NCBI GenBank assembly: GCA_900553595.1
Contig: USEC01000002.1
Coordinates: 1-64,000, forward strand
Direction of reading: 5' to 3'
From: an uncultured Prevotella sp.
GTDB taxonomy: Bacteria > Bacteroidota > Bacteroidia > Bacteroidales > Bacteroidaceae
Length of the DNA: 64,000 nucleotides
Position numbers and translations under genes: made by a program. Below are positions 34,395 through 42,303 of this stretch, in pieces (within the stretch, counting starts at the first letter, position 1; every line of letters starts with the position of its first letter). The notes beneath the pieces are model-generated. The model was not told the origin of the DNA. It was given only the letters and a program-made list of their open reading frames with translations, and searched no databases.

Positions 34395-35264
34395 ATGAGT
34401 TTGAAAATTGTTGTACTTGCCAAGCAAGTACCCGACACCCGAAATGTCGGAAAGGACGCGATGACTGCCGAAGGCACTGTCAATCGTGCGGCTCTTCCGG
34501 CTATCTTCAATCCAGAAGACTTGAATGCTTTGGAGCAGGCTCTGCGTCTTAAGGAGCAGAATCCCGGCTCGACTGTAGGAATATTGACCATGGGTCCTCC
34601 GCGTGCAGCCGAAGTTATCCGTCAGGGCCTTTATCGTGGAGCCGACACCGGATGGCTTCTCACCGACCGTCTGTTTGCCGGTGCCGACACCCTCGCTACA
34701 TCTTACGCTCTCGCCACAGCCATTCAGAAGATTGGCGATGTGGATGTGGTAATCGGAGGACGGCAGGCCATCGACGGCGACACGGCACAGGTGGGTCCGC
34801 AGGTGGCCCAGAAGCTGGGTCTTTCGCAGGTGACATACGCAGAGGAGATACTCAAGTGTGAGGACGGAAAGCTCACCATACGCCGCCACATCGACGGTGG
34901 TGTGGAGACAGTGGAGGCACCGATGCCCCTCGTTGTCACCGTCACAGGAAGCGCAGCACCATGCCGCCCCGCCAACGCAAAGCTCGTGATGAAGTACAAG
35001 CGCGCCACAGCACCGATGGAACGCACTGCCGACGACAACTACGCCTACCTCTACGACGAGCGTCCATACCTCACGCTCAACCAGTGGACAGTGGCCGATG
35101 TGGACGGAGACCCCGAACAGTGCGGACTCAGCGGTTCGCCAACAAAGGTGAAAGCCGTCAAGAACATCGTGTTCCAGGCAAAGGAAAGCAAGACCCTTAC
35201 AGGCTGCGACGCCGACATAGAGGGACTTATCAAAGAATTGTTGGACGAAAAGATTATTGGATAA
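34395..35264 (+). CDS. etfB: Electron transfer flavoprotein beta subunit
   Basis: The AMP- or FAD-binding beta subunit of the ETF heterodimer, which carries electrons from the acyl-CoA dehydrogenase encoded downstream to an acceptor. The 289-residue product starts SLKIVVLAKQVPDTRNV, the usual beta-subunit opening, and carries the nucleotide-binding motif VVIGGRQAIDGDTAQVGP and the AEEIL-type recognition stretch. It is longer than the classical 250 residues, as in the anaerobe-type EtfB. It is followed without a gap by etfA (stop at 35264, start at 35265), so the two are translationally linked in an operon with a strong promoter. Whether it bifurcates electrons cannot be told from the sequence by eye. 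Confidence 0.95.
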   Translation: MSLKIVVLAKQVPDTRNVGKDAMTAEGTVNRAALPAIFNPEDLNALEQALRLKEQNPGSTVGILTMGPPRAAEVIRQGLYRGADTGWLLTDRLFAGADTLATSYALATAIQKIGDVDVVIGGRQAIDGDTAQVGPQVAQKLGLSQVTYAEEILKCEDGKLTIRRHIDGGVETVEAPMPLVVTVTGSAAPCRPANAKLVMKYKRATAPMERTADDNYAYLYDERPYLTLNQWTVADVDGDPEQCGLSGSPTKVKAVKNIVFQAKESKTLTGCDADIEGLIKELLDEKIIG

Positions 35265-36287
35265 ATGAACAACGTATTCGTATATTGCGAAATAGAAGGC
35301 ACCCAGGTGCAGGAGGTTTCACAGGAACTTCTCACCAAGGGACGCAAGCTTGCAAACCAGCTCGGCGTGGAACTCAACGCCATCGTGGCAGGTACAGGCA
35401 TCAAGGATAAAGTGGAAAGCCAGATTCTGCCGTACGGCGTAGATAAGCTTTTCGTGTTCGACGCCGAGGGACTCTTCCCCTATACATCGGCACCTCACAC
35501 CGACATACTTGTAAACCTTTTCAAGGAAGAGCATCCGCAGATAGCACTCATGGGCGCAACCGTAATCGGACGCGACCTCGGTCCGCGCGTCTCTTCGTCG
35601 CTCACCAGCGGCTTGACAGCCGACTGTACCGAACTCGAGATAGGCGACTACGACGACAAGAAGAGCGGCAAGCACTTCGATAACCTGCTCTATCAGATTC
35701 GTCCCGCATTCGGTGGCAACATCGTCGCTACCATCGTGAACCCCGAACACCGTCCGCAGATGGCGACAGTGCGCAGCGGAGTGATGCAGAAAGCCGTTTA
35801 TGAAGGCAAGGCAAAGGGCGAAGTGGTATATCCCGATGTGGCAAAGTATGTACCCGAAGCCGACTATGTGGTGAAGGTGCTCGACCGTCATGTGGAAGCA
35901 GCCAAGCACAACCTCAAGGGTGCGCCAATCGTCGTTGCAGGCGGTTACGGCGTGGGAAGCAAGGAAAACTTCGACCTTCTCTTCCAGCTCGCAAAGGAAC
36001 TTCACGGTGAAGTGGGAGCAAGCCGCGCCGCAGTGGATGCCGGATGGGTGGACCACGACCGTCAGATAGGTCAGACAGGCGTCACCGTTCATCCCAAGGT
36101 TTACATCGCTTGCGGCATCTCCGGACAGATACAGCACATCGCAGGTATGCAGGATTCGGGCATCATCATCTCTGTAAACAGCGACCCCGAAGCCCCCATC
36201 AACAAGATAGCCGACTATGTCATCAACGGAACCGTCGAAGAAGTGCTCCCGAAACTGATTAAGTATTATAAGCAGAATAACAAGTAA
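35265..36287 (+). CDS. etfA: Electron transfer flavoprotein alpha subunit
   Basis: The FAD-binding alpha subunit of ETF, 340 residues, normal for the type. The C-terminal FAD domain shows IVVAGGYGVGSKENFDLL, the signature stretch GASRAAVDAGW, and then IGQTGVTVHPKVYIACGISG and the C-terminal GIIISVNSDPEAPINKIADY. It directly follows etfB, with no gap. In many Bacteroidales the acyl-CoA dehydrogenase gene follows immediately; here about 480 bp containing a four-helix-bundle gene and inverted repeats intervene. Expression of the dehydrogenase from the same promoter would have to read through that insert. Confidence 0.96.
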   Translation: MNNVFVYCEIEGTQVQEVSQELLTKGRKLANQLGVELNAIVAGTGIKDKVESQILPYGVDKLFVFDAEGLFPYTSAPHTDILVNLFKEEHPQIALMGATVIGRDLGPRVSSSLTSGLTADCTELEIGDYDDKKSGKHFDNLLYQIRPAFGGNIVATIVNPEHRPQMATVRSGVMQKAVYEGKAKGEVVYPDVAKYVPEADYVVKVLDRHVEAAKHNLKGAPIVVAGGYGVGSKENFDLLFQLAKELHGEVGASRAAVDAGWVDHDRQIGQTGVTVHPKVYIACGISGQIQHIAGMQDSGIIISVNSDPEAPINKIADYVINGTVEEVLPKLIKYYKQNNK

Positions 36288-36289
36288 GT

Positions 36290-36756
36290 AGTTAAGAATA
36301 CAGAAGTTAAGAAGTTAAGCCATTAGTCTTATGGAACAGACCTTCCAGAATATTCTTGCTTGGCGGAAATCTTATGAATTTGTGTTGAATGTATATGAAT
36401 GCACAAAAGCATTTCCTGCTTCTGAAAAATACGGACTTGTGTCGCAGTTTCAAAGGGCAGCGGTTTCCATAATAGCGAATATAGCTGAAGGCTATAAAAA
36501 ACTTGGTAAGGCAGACAAATTGCGTTTCATGAACATAGCACAAGGCAGTATGGAGGAATGCCGGTGTTATGTCATACTCTCGAAAGACCTGGGCTACATA
36601 GACAATGATGTCTATTCCCGTCTTTGGGCACAAGTGGAAGAGGCGAGCAAACTGCTCAATGGTTATTGTAAAGCTATCGCAAATACAAACTTCAGCAACT
36701 CTATGGAGTAGAAAAGCATTTGGCTTAACTTCTGACTCCTTAACTTCTTAACTCCT
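36290..36756. mobile_element. Putative IVS-type insert: four-helix-bundle gene bracketed by inverted AGTTAAG repeats
   Basis: The left flank (about 36290-36324) is built of AGTTAAG words ending GAAGTTAAGCCA. The right flank (36719-36756) is its approximate inverse, TGGCTTAACTTC followed by CTTAACTTCTTAACTCC. The inverted arms align over about 33 nt with small gaps and enclose one gene, and the unit interrupts the etfA-dehydrogenase pair. Confidence 0.6.
36331..36711 (+). CDS. Four-helix-bundle protein (23S rRNA intervening-sequence type)
   Basis: A 126-residue protein of the four-helix-bundle family first known from intervening sequences inside 23S rRNA and related to the Avd protein of diversity-generating retroelements. 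Family hallmarks are WRKSYEFVLNVYECTKAFP, EKYGLVSQFQRAAVSIIANIAEGY and FMNIAQGSMEECRCY. No enzymatic motif is known for the family. There is no rRNA here: the gene lies between etfA and the dehydrogenase gene and is bracketed by inverted AGTTAAG-rich repeats. Those repeats would let the transcript fold into a stem enclosing the gene, as in rRNA intervening sequences. I infer a mobile origin. It starts 43 bp after the etfA stop. Confidence 0.88.
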   Translation: MEQTFQNILAWRKSYEFVLNVYECTKAFPASEKYGLVSQFQRAAVSIIANIAEGYKKLGKADKLRFMNIAQGSMEECRCYVILSKDLGYIDNDVYSRLWAQVEEASKLLNGYCKAIANTNFSNSME

Positions 36757-36771
36757 CAAAAGAATAAAAAA

Positions 36772-38478
36772 ATGGCAAACTATTATACAGACCACCCGGA
36801 ATATGATTTCTATTTGAATCATCCGGAGATGAAGCGAGTTGTTGAACTCAAGGAGCGCAACTTCGCAGACAAGGAAAAATATGAGGATGCTCCAGTCGAT
36901 TTCGAGGACGCAATAGAGAACTATAAGCGTGTACTCGAAATTACCGGCGACATAGCAGCCAACATTATCGAGCCGAATTCAGAGGATGTCGATCTCGAAG
37001 GACCGCACCTCGTGGACGGACGCATGCACTACGCATCGAAGACATACGAGAACCTTGACGCCACACGAAAGGCTGGACTCTGGGGTATCTCGATGCCGCG
37101 CCGTTACAACGGACTCAACATGCCCATCACACCATACTCCATGGCTTCCGAAATCGTGTCGTGTGCCGACGCCGGTTTCCAGAACATCTGGTCGTTGCAG
37201 GACTGCATCGAGACTCTATACGAGTTCGGTTCGGAAGAGCAGCGGCAGAAGTACATCCCGCGTGTATGTGCCGGCGAGACAATGTCGATGGACCTTACAG
37301 AACCCGATGCAGGTTCCGACTTGCAGCGAGTGATGCTCAAAGCCACACAGGACGAGGACGGAACATGGCGTCTTAACGGCGTGAAACGCTTCATTACCAA
37401 TGGCGACAGCGACATACACCTCGTGCTTGCACGTTCGGAAGAGGGTACACACGACGGTCGCGGACTCTCCATGTTTATCTACGACAAGCGTGACGGCGGC
37501 GTGACAGTGCGCCACATAGAGCACAAACTCGGCATACACGGTTCGCCGACTTGCGAGCTTGTGTATAAGAACGCAAAGGCAGAACTCTGCGGAAGCACCC
37601 GTCTCGGACTCATCAAGTATGTCATGGCACTCATGAACGGCGCACGTCTGGGCATCGCAGCACAGTCGGTAGGTGTGAGCCAGGCCGCTTACGACGAGGC
37701 TCTCTCGTACGCAAAGGACCGTAAGCAGTTCGACACCGCCATCGTGAAGTTCCCCGCTGTCTATGACATGATAAGCCGCATCAAGGCAAAACTCGATGCC
37801 GGCCGCTCCATACTCTACCAGACCGCACGTTATGTAGATATATACAAGGCTCTTGAGGACATCTCACGCGAGCGCAAGCTCACTCCCGAAGAGCGTCAGG
37901 AATTGAAGACCTACTCACGTCTTGCCGATGCCTTCACTCCGCTTGCAAAGGGTATGAACTCCGAATATGCCAACCAGAACGCCTACGACGCAATACAGGT
38001 GCACGGCGGTTCGGGCTTCATCATGGAGTACAAGTGCCAGCGTCTCTATCGCGACGCACGCATCTTCTCCATCTACGAAGGCACGACACAGCTCCAGGTG
38101 GTGGCTGCCATCCGCTACATCACCAACGGAACTTACCTCAGCATCATCAAGGAAATGCTCCAGAAGGAGGTTGCCGAGGAACTGCAGCCGCTGAAGGTGC
38201 GTGTGGAAGAGATGGTGAAACTCTACGAGCAGGCCCTCAACTATGTGAAAGAGGGTCAGGACCAGGAGATGCAGGACTTCCTTGCACGCCGTCTCTACAA
38301 CATCACTGCCGAGACAATCATGTCGCTCCTCATCCTCGAGGACGCAACACGCGCTCCGGAACTCTTCGCAAAGAGTGCCAATGTGTATGTGCGCTACGCA
38401 CAGGCCAACGTGCTCTGCGACCACAGCTACATCATGAATTTCATCAAGGAAGACCTTCAGAGCTTCCGCGCCGAGTAA
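36772..38478 (+). CDS. Acyl-CoA dehydrogenase family protein
   Basis: A 568-residue FAD enzyme expected to oxidise acyl-CoA, or run in reverse, with ETF as the redox partner. Recognisable blocks are MTEPDAGSDL-like DLTEPDAGSDLQRVMLKA, the substrate/FAD segment KRFITNGDSDIHLVLAR, HIEHKLGIHGSPTCEL, the catalytic-base region RDARIFSIYEGTTQLQVVAA, and QVHGGSGFIMEY. The length, with a C-terminal extension of about 100 residues, fits the long Bacteroidetes type rather than the 380-residue classical enzymes. Same strand as etfBA, 60 bp after the four-helix-bundle gene. Acyl-chain preference cannot be told. Confidence 0.93.
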   Translation: MANYYTDHPEYDFYLNHPEMKRVVELKERNFADKEKYEDAPVDFEDAIENYKRVLEITGDIAANIIEPNSEDVDLEGPHLVDGRMHYASKTYENLDATRKAGLWGISMPRRYNGLNMPITPYSMASEIVSCADAGFQNIWSLQDCIETLYEFGSEEQRQKYIPRVCAGETMSMDLTEPDAGSDLQRVMLKATQDEDGTWRLNGVKRFITNGDSDIHLVLARSEEGTHDGRGLSMFIYDKRDGGVTVRHIEHKLGIHGSPTCELVYKNAKAELCGSTRLGLIKYVMALMNGARLGIAAQSVGVSQAAYDEALSYAKDRKQFDTAIVKFPAVYDMISRIKAKLDAGRSILYQTARYVDIYKALEDISRERKLTPEERQELKTYSRLADAFTPLAKGMNSEYANQNAYDAIQVHGGSGFIMEYKCQRLYRDARIFSIYEGTTQLQVVAAIRYITNGTYLSIIKEMLQKEVAEELQPLKVRVEEMVKLYEQALNYVKEGQDQEMQDFLARRLYNITAETIMSLLILEDATRAPELFAKSANVYVRYAQANVLCDHSYIMNFIKEDLQSFRAE

Positions 38479-38502
38479 TCTTAGGATTGCAAGGATACGA
38501 TA

Positions 38503-38538
38503 AGACGGGATGTGCGGCTACTGCCGCGCATCCCGTCT
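38503..38538 (+). terminator. Hairpin after the acyl-CoA dehydrogenase gene
   Basis: AGACGGGATGTGCGGC (38503-38518) pairs over 16 bp (one G-U) with 38523-38538 around a 4-nt loop. There is no T-tract, so it may act as a processing or attenuation hairpin before the next gene. Confidence 0.6.
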
Positions 38539-38563
38539 AAGATATAAAACATACAGGAAACAC

Positions 38564-39031
38564 ATGAAAGGAAACATTTACGCAGCGTTCTTCTTTGCCG
38601 CCGCAATGACATTCGCCGCAACAACGGTTGATGCCAAACCGCTGGGGACGATGCGCAACGGCAGCAATGAGACATGCTCCGCAACAGCCGGACACAGGCC
38701 GGCAGACAAAAAGAAAGGGATAACGAAAAAAGGCACAACCACTATCGTCAGCACAAGAGGCGTGGTGAAGGGAGTGAAAGGCTTCGCCGGCGACACGCCG
38801 GTAAAGATATACATTGAGAAAGGCCGGATAACAAGGATTGAACCGCAGCCCAATCAGGAGACACCGAGCGTATTCGCCCGTGCCGAAGCCTTGCTCAGAA
38901 GATTCATAGGCAAAAGCGTCGGCGAGGCGCAGAGCATGAGGGTGGATGCCGTAAGCGGTGCCACCTGTTCCTCAAAGGCACTCGTCCAGACCGTCAAGGG
39001 CGGTCTGAAATACTACGAGGACAACCGGTGA
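38564..39031 (+). CDS. Secreted FMN-binding-domain-type protein
   Basis: A 155-residue exported protein. A signal peptide (about 1-24, MKGNIYAAFFFAAAMTFAAT) is followed by a low-complexity basic stretch and then an FMN_bind-like domain (about 60-155). This domain ends with VDAVSGATCSSKAL (131-137 SGATCSS), the motif in which a Thr or Ser can carry covalently bound FMN in Rnf/Nqr-type subunits and extracellular flavoproteins. I start at ATG 38564 because it opens the signal peptide; the frame continues upstream without a sensible start. It lies after the etf-dehydrogenase genes, separated by a hairpin. A periplasmic or surface electron carrier is possible (inference). No cofactor-attaching ApbE gene is in the window. 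Confidence 0.7.
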   Translation: MKGNIYAAFFFAAAMTFAATTVDAKPLGTMRNGSNETCSATAGHRPADKKKGITKKGTTTIVSTRGVVKGVKGFAGDTPVKIYIEKGRITRIEPQPNQETPSVFARAEALLRRFIGKSVGEAQSMRVDAVSGATCSSKALVQTVKGGLKYYEDNR

Positions 39032-39095
39032 CACGTCCCGGCACACCATGATAAGGACGGAGACACATCTTTCCTCCGTCGTCTGCATATACGGA

Positions 39096-39130
39096 AAAGG
39101 CCCGCTTCACATACGGAAGCGAGCCTTTCT
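39096..39130. terminator. Bidirectional terminator between converging genes
   Basis: AAAGGCCCGCTTC (39096-39108) pairs with GAAGCGAGCCTTT (39116-39128), one mismatch. It has A-rich and T-rich flanks and serves the FMN-type gene and the C1B peptidase gene. Confidence 0.75.
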
Positions 39131-39158
39131 TGCGTTTATGCCGATGGCAGTGCCGTCA

Positions 39159-40565
39159 TCAATCGTCCACAGAGAAGAGTGGGTCTTCGGGCATAACCAT
39201 TATAGGTTTCTGCTCGAACTGCTTCATTATGTCCTGCGGCACATACTGCTTGTTCACAACGAGGCGGAAGGTGTATTCGCGGAACCAGCGGTCGGTCATG
39301 ATGAGGCAGCCTCCCTGTCCGTGGTTCGGACCCCAGCTGTTCTCCACTTTCCACTTCACTGCCTTGCCGTCGGCGTCGATATCTACGGCAGAGAGTGTCA
39401 TGGCGTGTGTCGAACCGCTGTCGAATGTGGCGATGCGCTGTGCCTTGTCCATGCCGAATGTGGTGCCGAAGAGCGATGCGTAGTCGTAGTTCTCGGTGTC
39501 GAGGTAGCCGCGCTCGCGGTCGAGCTGCTTGCCCACGTCATACGAACTGTACATCTTGCGTCCGTCCTTGAGCGATGCCATTGCGAGCTGTTCTATCTCG
39601 TCCATGGGCAGGTTGAGGTATTTCCAGTTCTGTCCGTCGTAGGTGTGGCGGTCGTACTCCACCTCGTATGTCTTGTGATACGGGCGGCGCGGGTCGTTCA
39701 TCACCATGATGAATGAGCCGCTGAGCGGTTCGCCGACGGTGGCTTTGAAGAATTCCTTCGGTGTGTAGCGGCGTGCTTCGCCCACTGTCTTGCCGTCCTT
39801 GTTGCGGAAGGCGTAGGTGAATTCCTTCACGGGTTCGCCCAGTGTAAGGCAGAGCATGCGATATACGGTGGAGAGCATTTCTGTCTTGCGTGCCTTTATG
39901 GCTGCCGGTTTCTTGCCGTCGGCTGCCATCTGGCGGAGTTCCAGTCCGAACTCGCGCAGCTTCGATGATATCATCGACGACATCTTGGCGGAGTTTTCTG
40001 CCGAGAATGTCTCTGGCTGTACGCTCTTCGGTACGAGACCGTACTTGTCGGCGAGGTCGCTCACGCCGCAGAATGTGCCGCCGTCGTTGAGCGGATTCTT
40101 GAAGAAGAACTGCACACGGGTGTCGTCCATGGGCTTCTTGGCAGTGTCGATGACGCCCTGAAGCATGAGGTTTGCCTTCTCGAGCTGGTCGTAGAAGAAG
40201 AGGTAGTCATGTGAATACTCCACGGCGAGTGTGTCGGCGTGCTGCTTGGCGAAGTTGGCACGCAGCACGTTGAAGCCTGAGAACATCCAGCAACGGCCCG
40301 AACTCTTCTGGTCGTGGATGCTCTGTTTGGGGGTTTCTGTACTGAAGTGTGTGTCGATTGCGCCTTGGTTGGCGAAGTTCTTTGCCAGATTGTCAATCTT
40401 GTTTGAGGCAAGTGCGTTGAAGATTGCCTTGCTTGCCGGAGCCGACTGTTGTGTCTTCTCCATCTGCTGGAGCATTGCGGCAGAGATTCCGCCGCCTTCT
40501 GTCTGTGCGCAAACTGCTGATGTGAGCACGAGAGCGAGGCTTAAAGCCATTGTTTTCTTGTTCAT
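39159..40565 (-). CDS. Exported C1B cysteine aminopeptidase (bleomycin hydrolase/PepC family)
   Basis: A 468-residue papain-like peptidase. Unlike cytosolic PepC it has a signal peptide (MNKKTMALSLALVLTSAVCA), so it should act in the periplasm or outside. The catalytic Cys92 is in SSGRCWMFSG, the His in DSGSTHAMTLSAVD and the Asn in VENSWGPNHGQGG. The N-terminal part (QKSSGRCWMFSGFNVLRA) and length fit the bleomycin hydrolase family, whose members form hexameric barrels with a self-compartmentalised active site and trim N-terminal residues. It is a lone minus-strand gene with a -7 box about 135 bp upstream. No lipoprotein Cys box is evident. Confidence 0.92.
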   Translation of the reverse strand: MNKKTMALSLALVLTSAVCAQTEGGGISAAMLQQMEKTQQSAPASKAIFNALASNKIDNLAKNFANQGAIDTHFSTETPKQSIHDQKSSGRCWMFSGFNVLRANFAKQHADTLAVEYSHDYLFFYDQLEKANLMLQGVIDTAKKPMDDTRVQFFFKNPLNDGGTFCGVSDLADKYGLVPKSVQPETFSAENSAKMSSMISSKLREFGLELRQMAADGKKPAAIKARKTEMLSTVYRMLCLTLGEPVKEFTYAFRNKDGKTVGEARRYTPKEFFKATVGEPLSGSFIMVMNDPRRPYHKTYEVEYDRHTYDGQNWKYLNLPMDEIEQLAMASLKDGRKMYSSYDVGKQLDRERGYLDTENYDYASLFGTTFGMDKAQRIATFDSGSTHAMTLSAVDIDADGKAVKWKVENSWGPNHGQGGCLIMTDRWFREYTFRLVVNKQYVPQDIMKQFEQKPIMVMPEDPLFSVDD

Positions 40566-40699
40566 ATATCCTTGGTTTTCTTGTTGATTATGTCATTGTC
40601 GATGGTTTCGCATGCCTCACGGCTTGCTGTCAGGCACGCCGCCGATGTGCGTAACTTCTGTTCTTGTGAACTGTTGCTGACTGTTGTTTTTCAAAGCCA

Positions 40700-40707
40700 C
40701 AAAGATA
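40700..40707 (-). promoter_or_regulatory. -7 box TATCTTTG, C1B peptidase promoter
   Basis: Minus-strand TATCTTTG lies 134 bp upstream of the start codon, predicting a long leader. Confidence 0.5.
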
Positions 40708-40795
40708 GGCTAAATTATTGGTAACGGCAAGAAAAAGGCGCAATAAAATGTGCTTTGCAAGAAGAAAGTTTGTGTATTGCATATTCCCGACTTTT

Positions 40796-40857
40796 CAAAC
40801 AAGGCTTCTTTACAACGCAAACAAGGCTTCCTTGCGATGCAAAGAAGCCTTGTTTTG
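40796..40857. repeat. 22-bp-period palindromic repeat array D (3 units)
   Basis: Units start at 40796, 40818 and 40840 with spacers AACG and GATG. Here the first two units share one orientation (CAAACAAGGCTTC) and only the last is inverted. It lies just past the stop of the AraC-type gene, in the 306-bp gap before the C1B gene, which has no other gene. Confidence 0.88.
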
Positions 40858-40871
40858 AAAGTGTGCAAATG

Positions 40872-41741
40872 CTATTTGTTGCGTTTGTCGTTGTCGGTGT
40901 GTTTTGTCTTCAGTATCTGACGCTTGGTCATCACGCCTTCGGCATACTCCTTGGGCGGCATTCCGCGGTTGTTCTTGAAGCAGCGGTTGAAGTAAGGCAC
41001 ATTGTTGAATCCCACCATGTAGCACACCTCTGTCACGCTGAAGTTGTTTTGGCTCAGGAGGTTGCATGCGCGGTCCACACGCAGTTTGTTGAGGTATGTT
41101 ATGTAGGTCTGTCCTGTCGTCTTCTTGAAGAAGGTGCAGAACGACGAGCGGTTCATGCCCACATGGTCGGCCACCATGTCGATTGTGATGGTGCGTGCAT
41201 AGTTGTTGGTGGTGAAGAGGCGCACCTTGTTGAGGCGTTCCGAGGCGCGGTCGGTCTCCGAAGCCCGTCCCACAACGAACGTTGAGTCGATGTTTTCCTC
41301 TATTTTCAGGATGAGGCGCATGACGAAAGGCAGATACTCGCTCGGCTTTTCTTCGCGCATCTTGAGTATGTAATCAGCTATGACTGCGTCGGTGGCAGGG
41401 TCGAACGAGGTGCCCGACGACACTGTCTTCAGGTGCTCTATGCGCTCTGTGAATTCGGGGAACGCACTCGACCAGCGGTCGAGCAGCTCCGTGCGGAAGG
41501 AGAGTGTTATGTGGTTCACCATACCTTTGTCGTCGGTATAATCCTTGTCGAAATCCCAGAAATGTGGTATATGTGGCGGGATAAACACCAGATCGCCATC
41601 GCCGAACTCCATCACGGAGTCGCCTATGGTGCGTTTGCCCTTACCCTTTACGATGTAGGTAAGCTCCCAGGTGTCCTGCTTGTGCAGGGGATACTGTTCA
41701 GAAGGCAAATAATGTGCGTCATCAAATTTGTAAAGATCCAT
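40872..41741 (-). CDS. AraC family transcriptional regulator
   Basis: A 289-residue DNA-binding regulator. The N-terminal half (about 1-150) is a cupin-like sensing domain, with EQYPLHKQDTWELTYIVKG and FIPPHIPHFWDFD. The C-terminal 100 residues hold two helix-turn-helix motifs: IDMVADHVGMNRSSFCTFFKK and then VTEVCYMVGFNNVPYFNRCFK, with the usual NRGMPPKEYA tail. Length is normal. It is a solitary minus-strand gene; its neighbours do not suggest a sugar operon. Its effector is unknown. Candidate promoter box TATATTTG at 41842. Confidence 0.92.
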   Translation of the reverse strand: MDLYKFDDAHYLPSEQYPLHKQDTWELTYIVKGKGKRTIGDSVMEFGDGDLVFIPPHIPHFWDFDKDYTDDKGMVNHITLSFRTELLDRWSSAFPEFTERIEHLKTVSSGTSFDPATDAVIADYILKMREEKPSEYLPFVMRLILKIEENIDSTFVVGRASETDRASERLNKVRLFTTNNYARTITIDMVADHVGMNRSSFCTFFKKTTGQTYITYLNKLRVDRACNLLSQNNFSVTEVCYMVGFNNVPYFNRCFKNNRGMPPKEYAEGVMTKRQILKTKHTDNDKRNK

Positions 41742-41841
41742 AATAATAAAACTAATATTAGTGATGTTTCAGGCAACGGCGTATCTTGCGCCATGTGGCA
41801 ACGAAAATCACATCGAACCACTCTTTGCCGCTTTTCTGTTG

Positions 41842-41849
41842 CAAATATA
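41842..41849 (-). promoter_or_regulatory. -7 box TATATTTG, AraC-type gene promoter
   Basis: Minus-strand TATATTTG lies 101 bp upstream of the AraC-type ATG. No good -33 element is seen. Confidence 0.45.
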
Positions 41850-42237
41850 CGACTAATTATTGTAAAATGCTCGCTTTTAACAATAATAAATTTTATTTAT
41901 CATTACAAAAACATTTGCAAACACTGCATTATGACGGAAAAAGCAAACTGTGGTTTACAAAACAACACGTTTCTTTTGCGGCGCAGATACATTATGACAG
42001 GCAATCATTATATTTGCAACAGCAACCGTATTGAGGTGTTTTTTGTATATTTACTGAATTTTCCAAAACTTTCGGGGCGTCGCTCTGTGTACGGACGCAC
42101 TGATGACATTTTAATGTAGGTGGCTTCGTGTCGTCTGTGTTCAGCTTTTTATCGCCATTTGTGTCAAAAAGAACTACAATAAGGCAAAAAACCGTTGCAT
42201 GAAAGCAGGTTATTGGAAAGAAATTGATATTTTTGCA

Positions 42238-42245
42238 GAAGATAA
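42238..42245 (+). promoter_or_regulatory. -7 box TATTTTTG, ATPase/DUF4435 operon promoter
   Basis: TATTTTTG lies 59 bp upstream of the ATPase ATG and is a moderate match to TAnnTTTG. Confidence 0.5.
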
Positions 42246-42303
42246 CCTGCACTCGGCAATTCGAGGGCAGACCTAAGCAAAATCTAATGAAAACGATACA
42301 GTT

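Larger units (their letters stand above)
41742..42303. other. Divergent gap between the AraC-type gene and the ATPase gene
   Basis: No gene is supported. The AraC-side -7 box TATATTTG is at 41842-41849 on the minus strand. The ATPase-side -7 box TATTTTTG is at 42238-42245. The gap is A/T-rich in its middle (about 41855-41935) with no repeat that I recognise. Confidence 0.5.
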
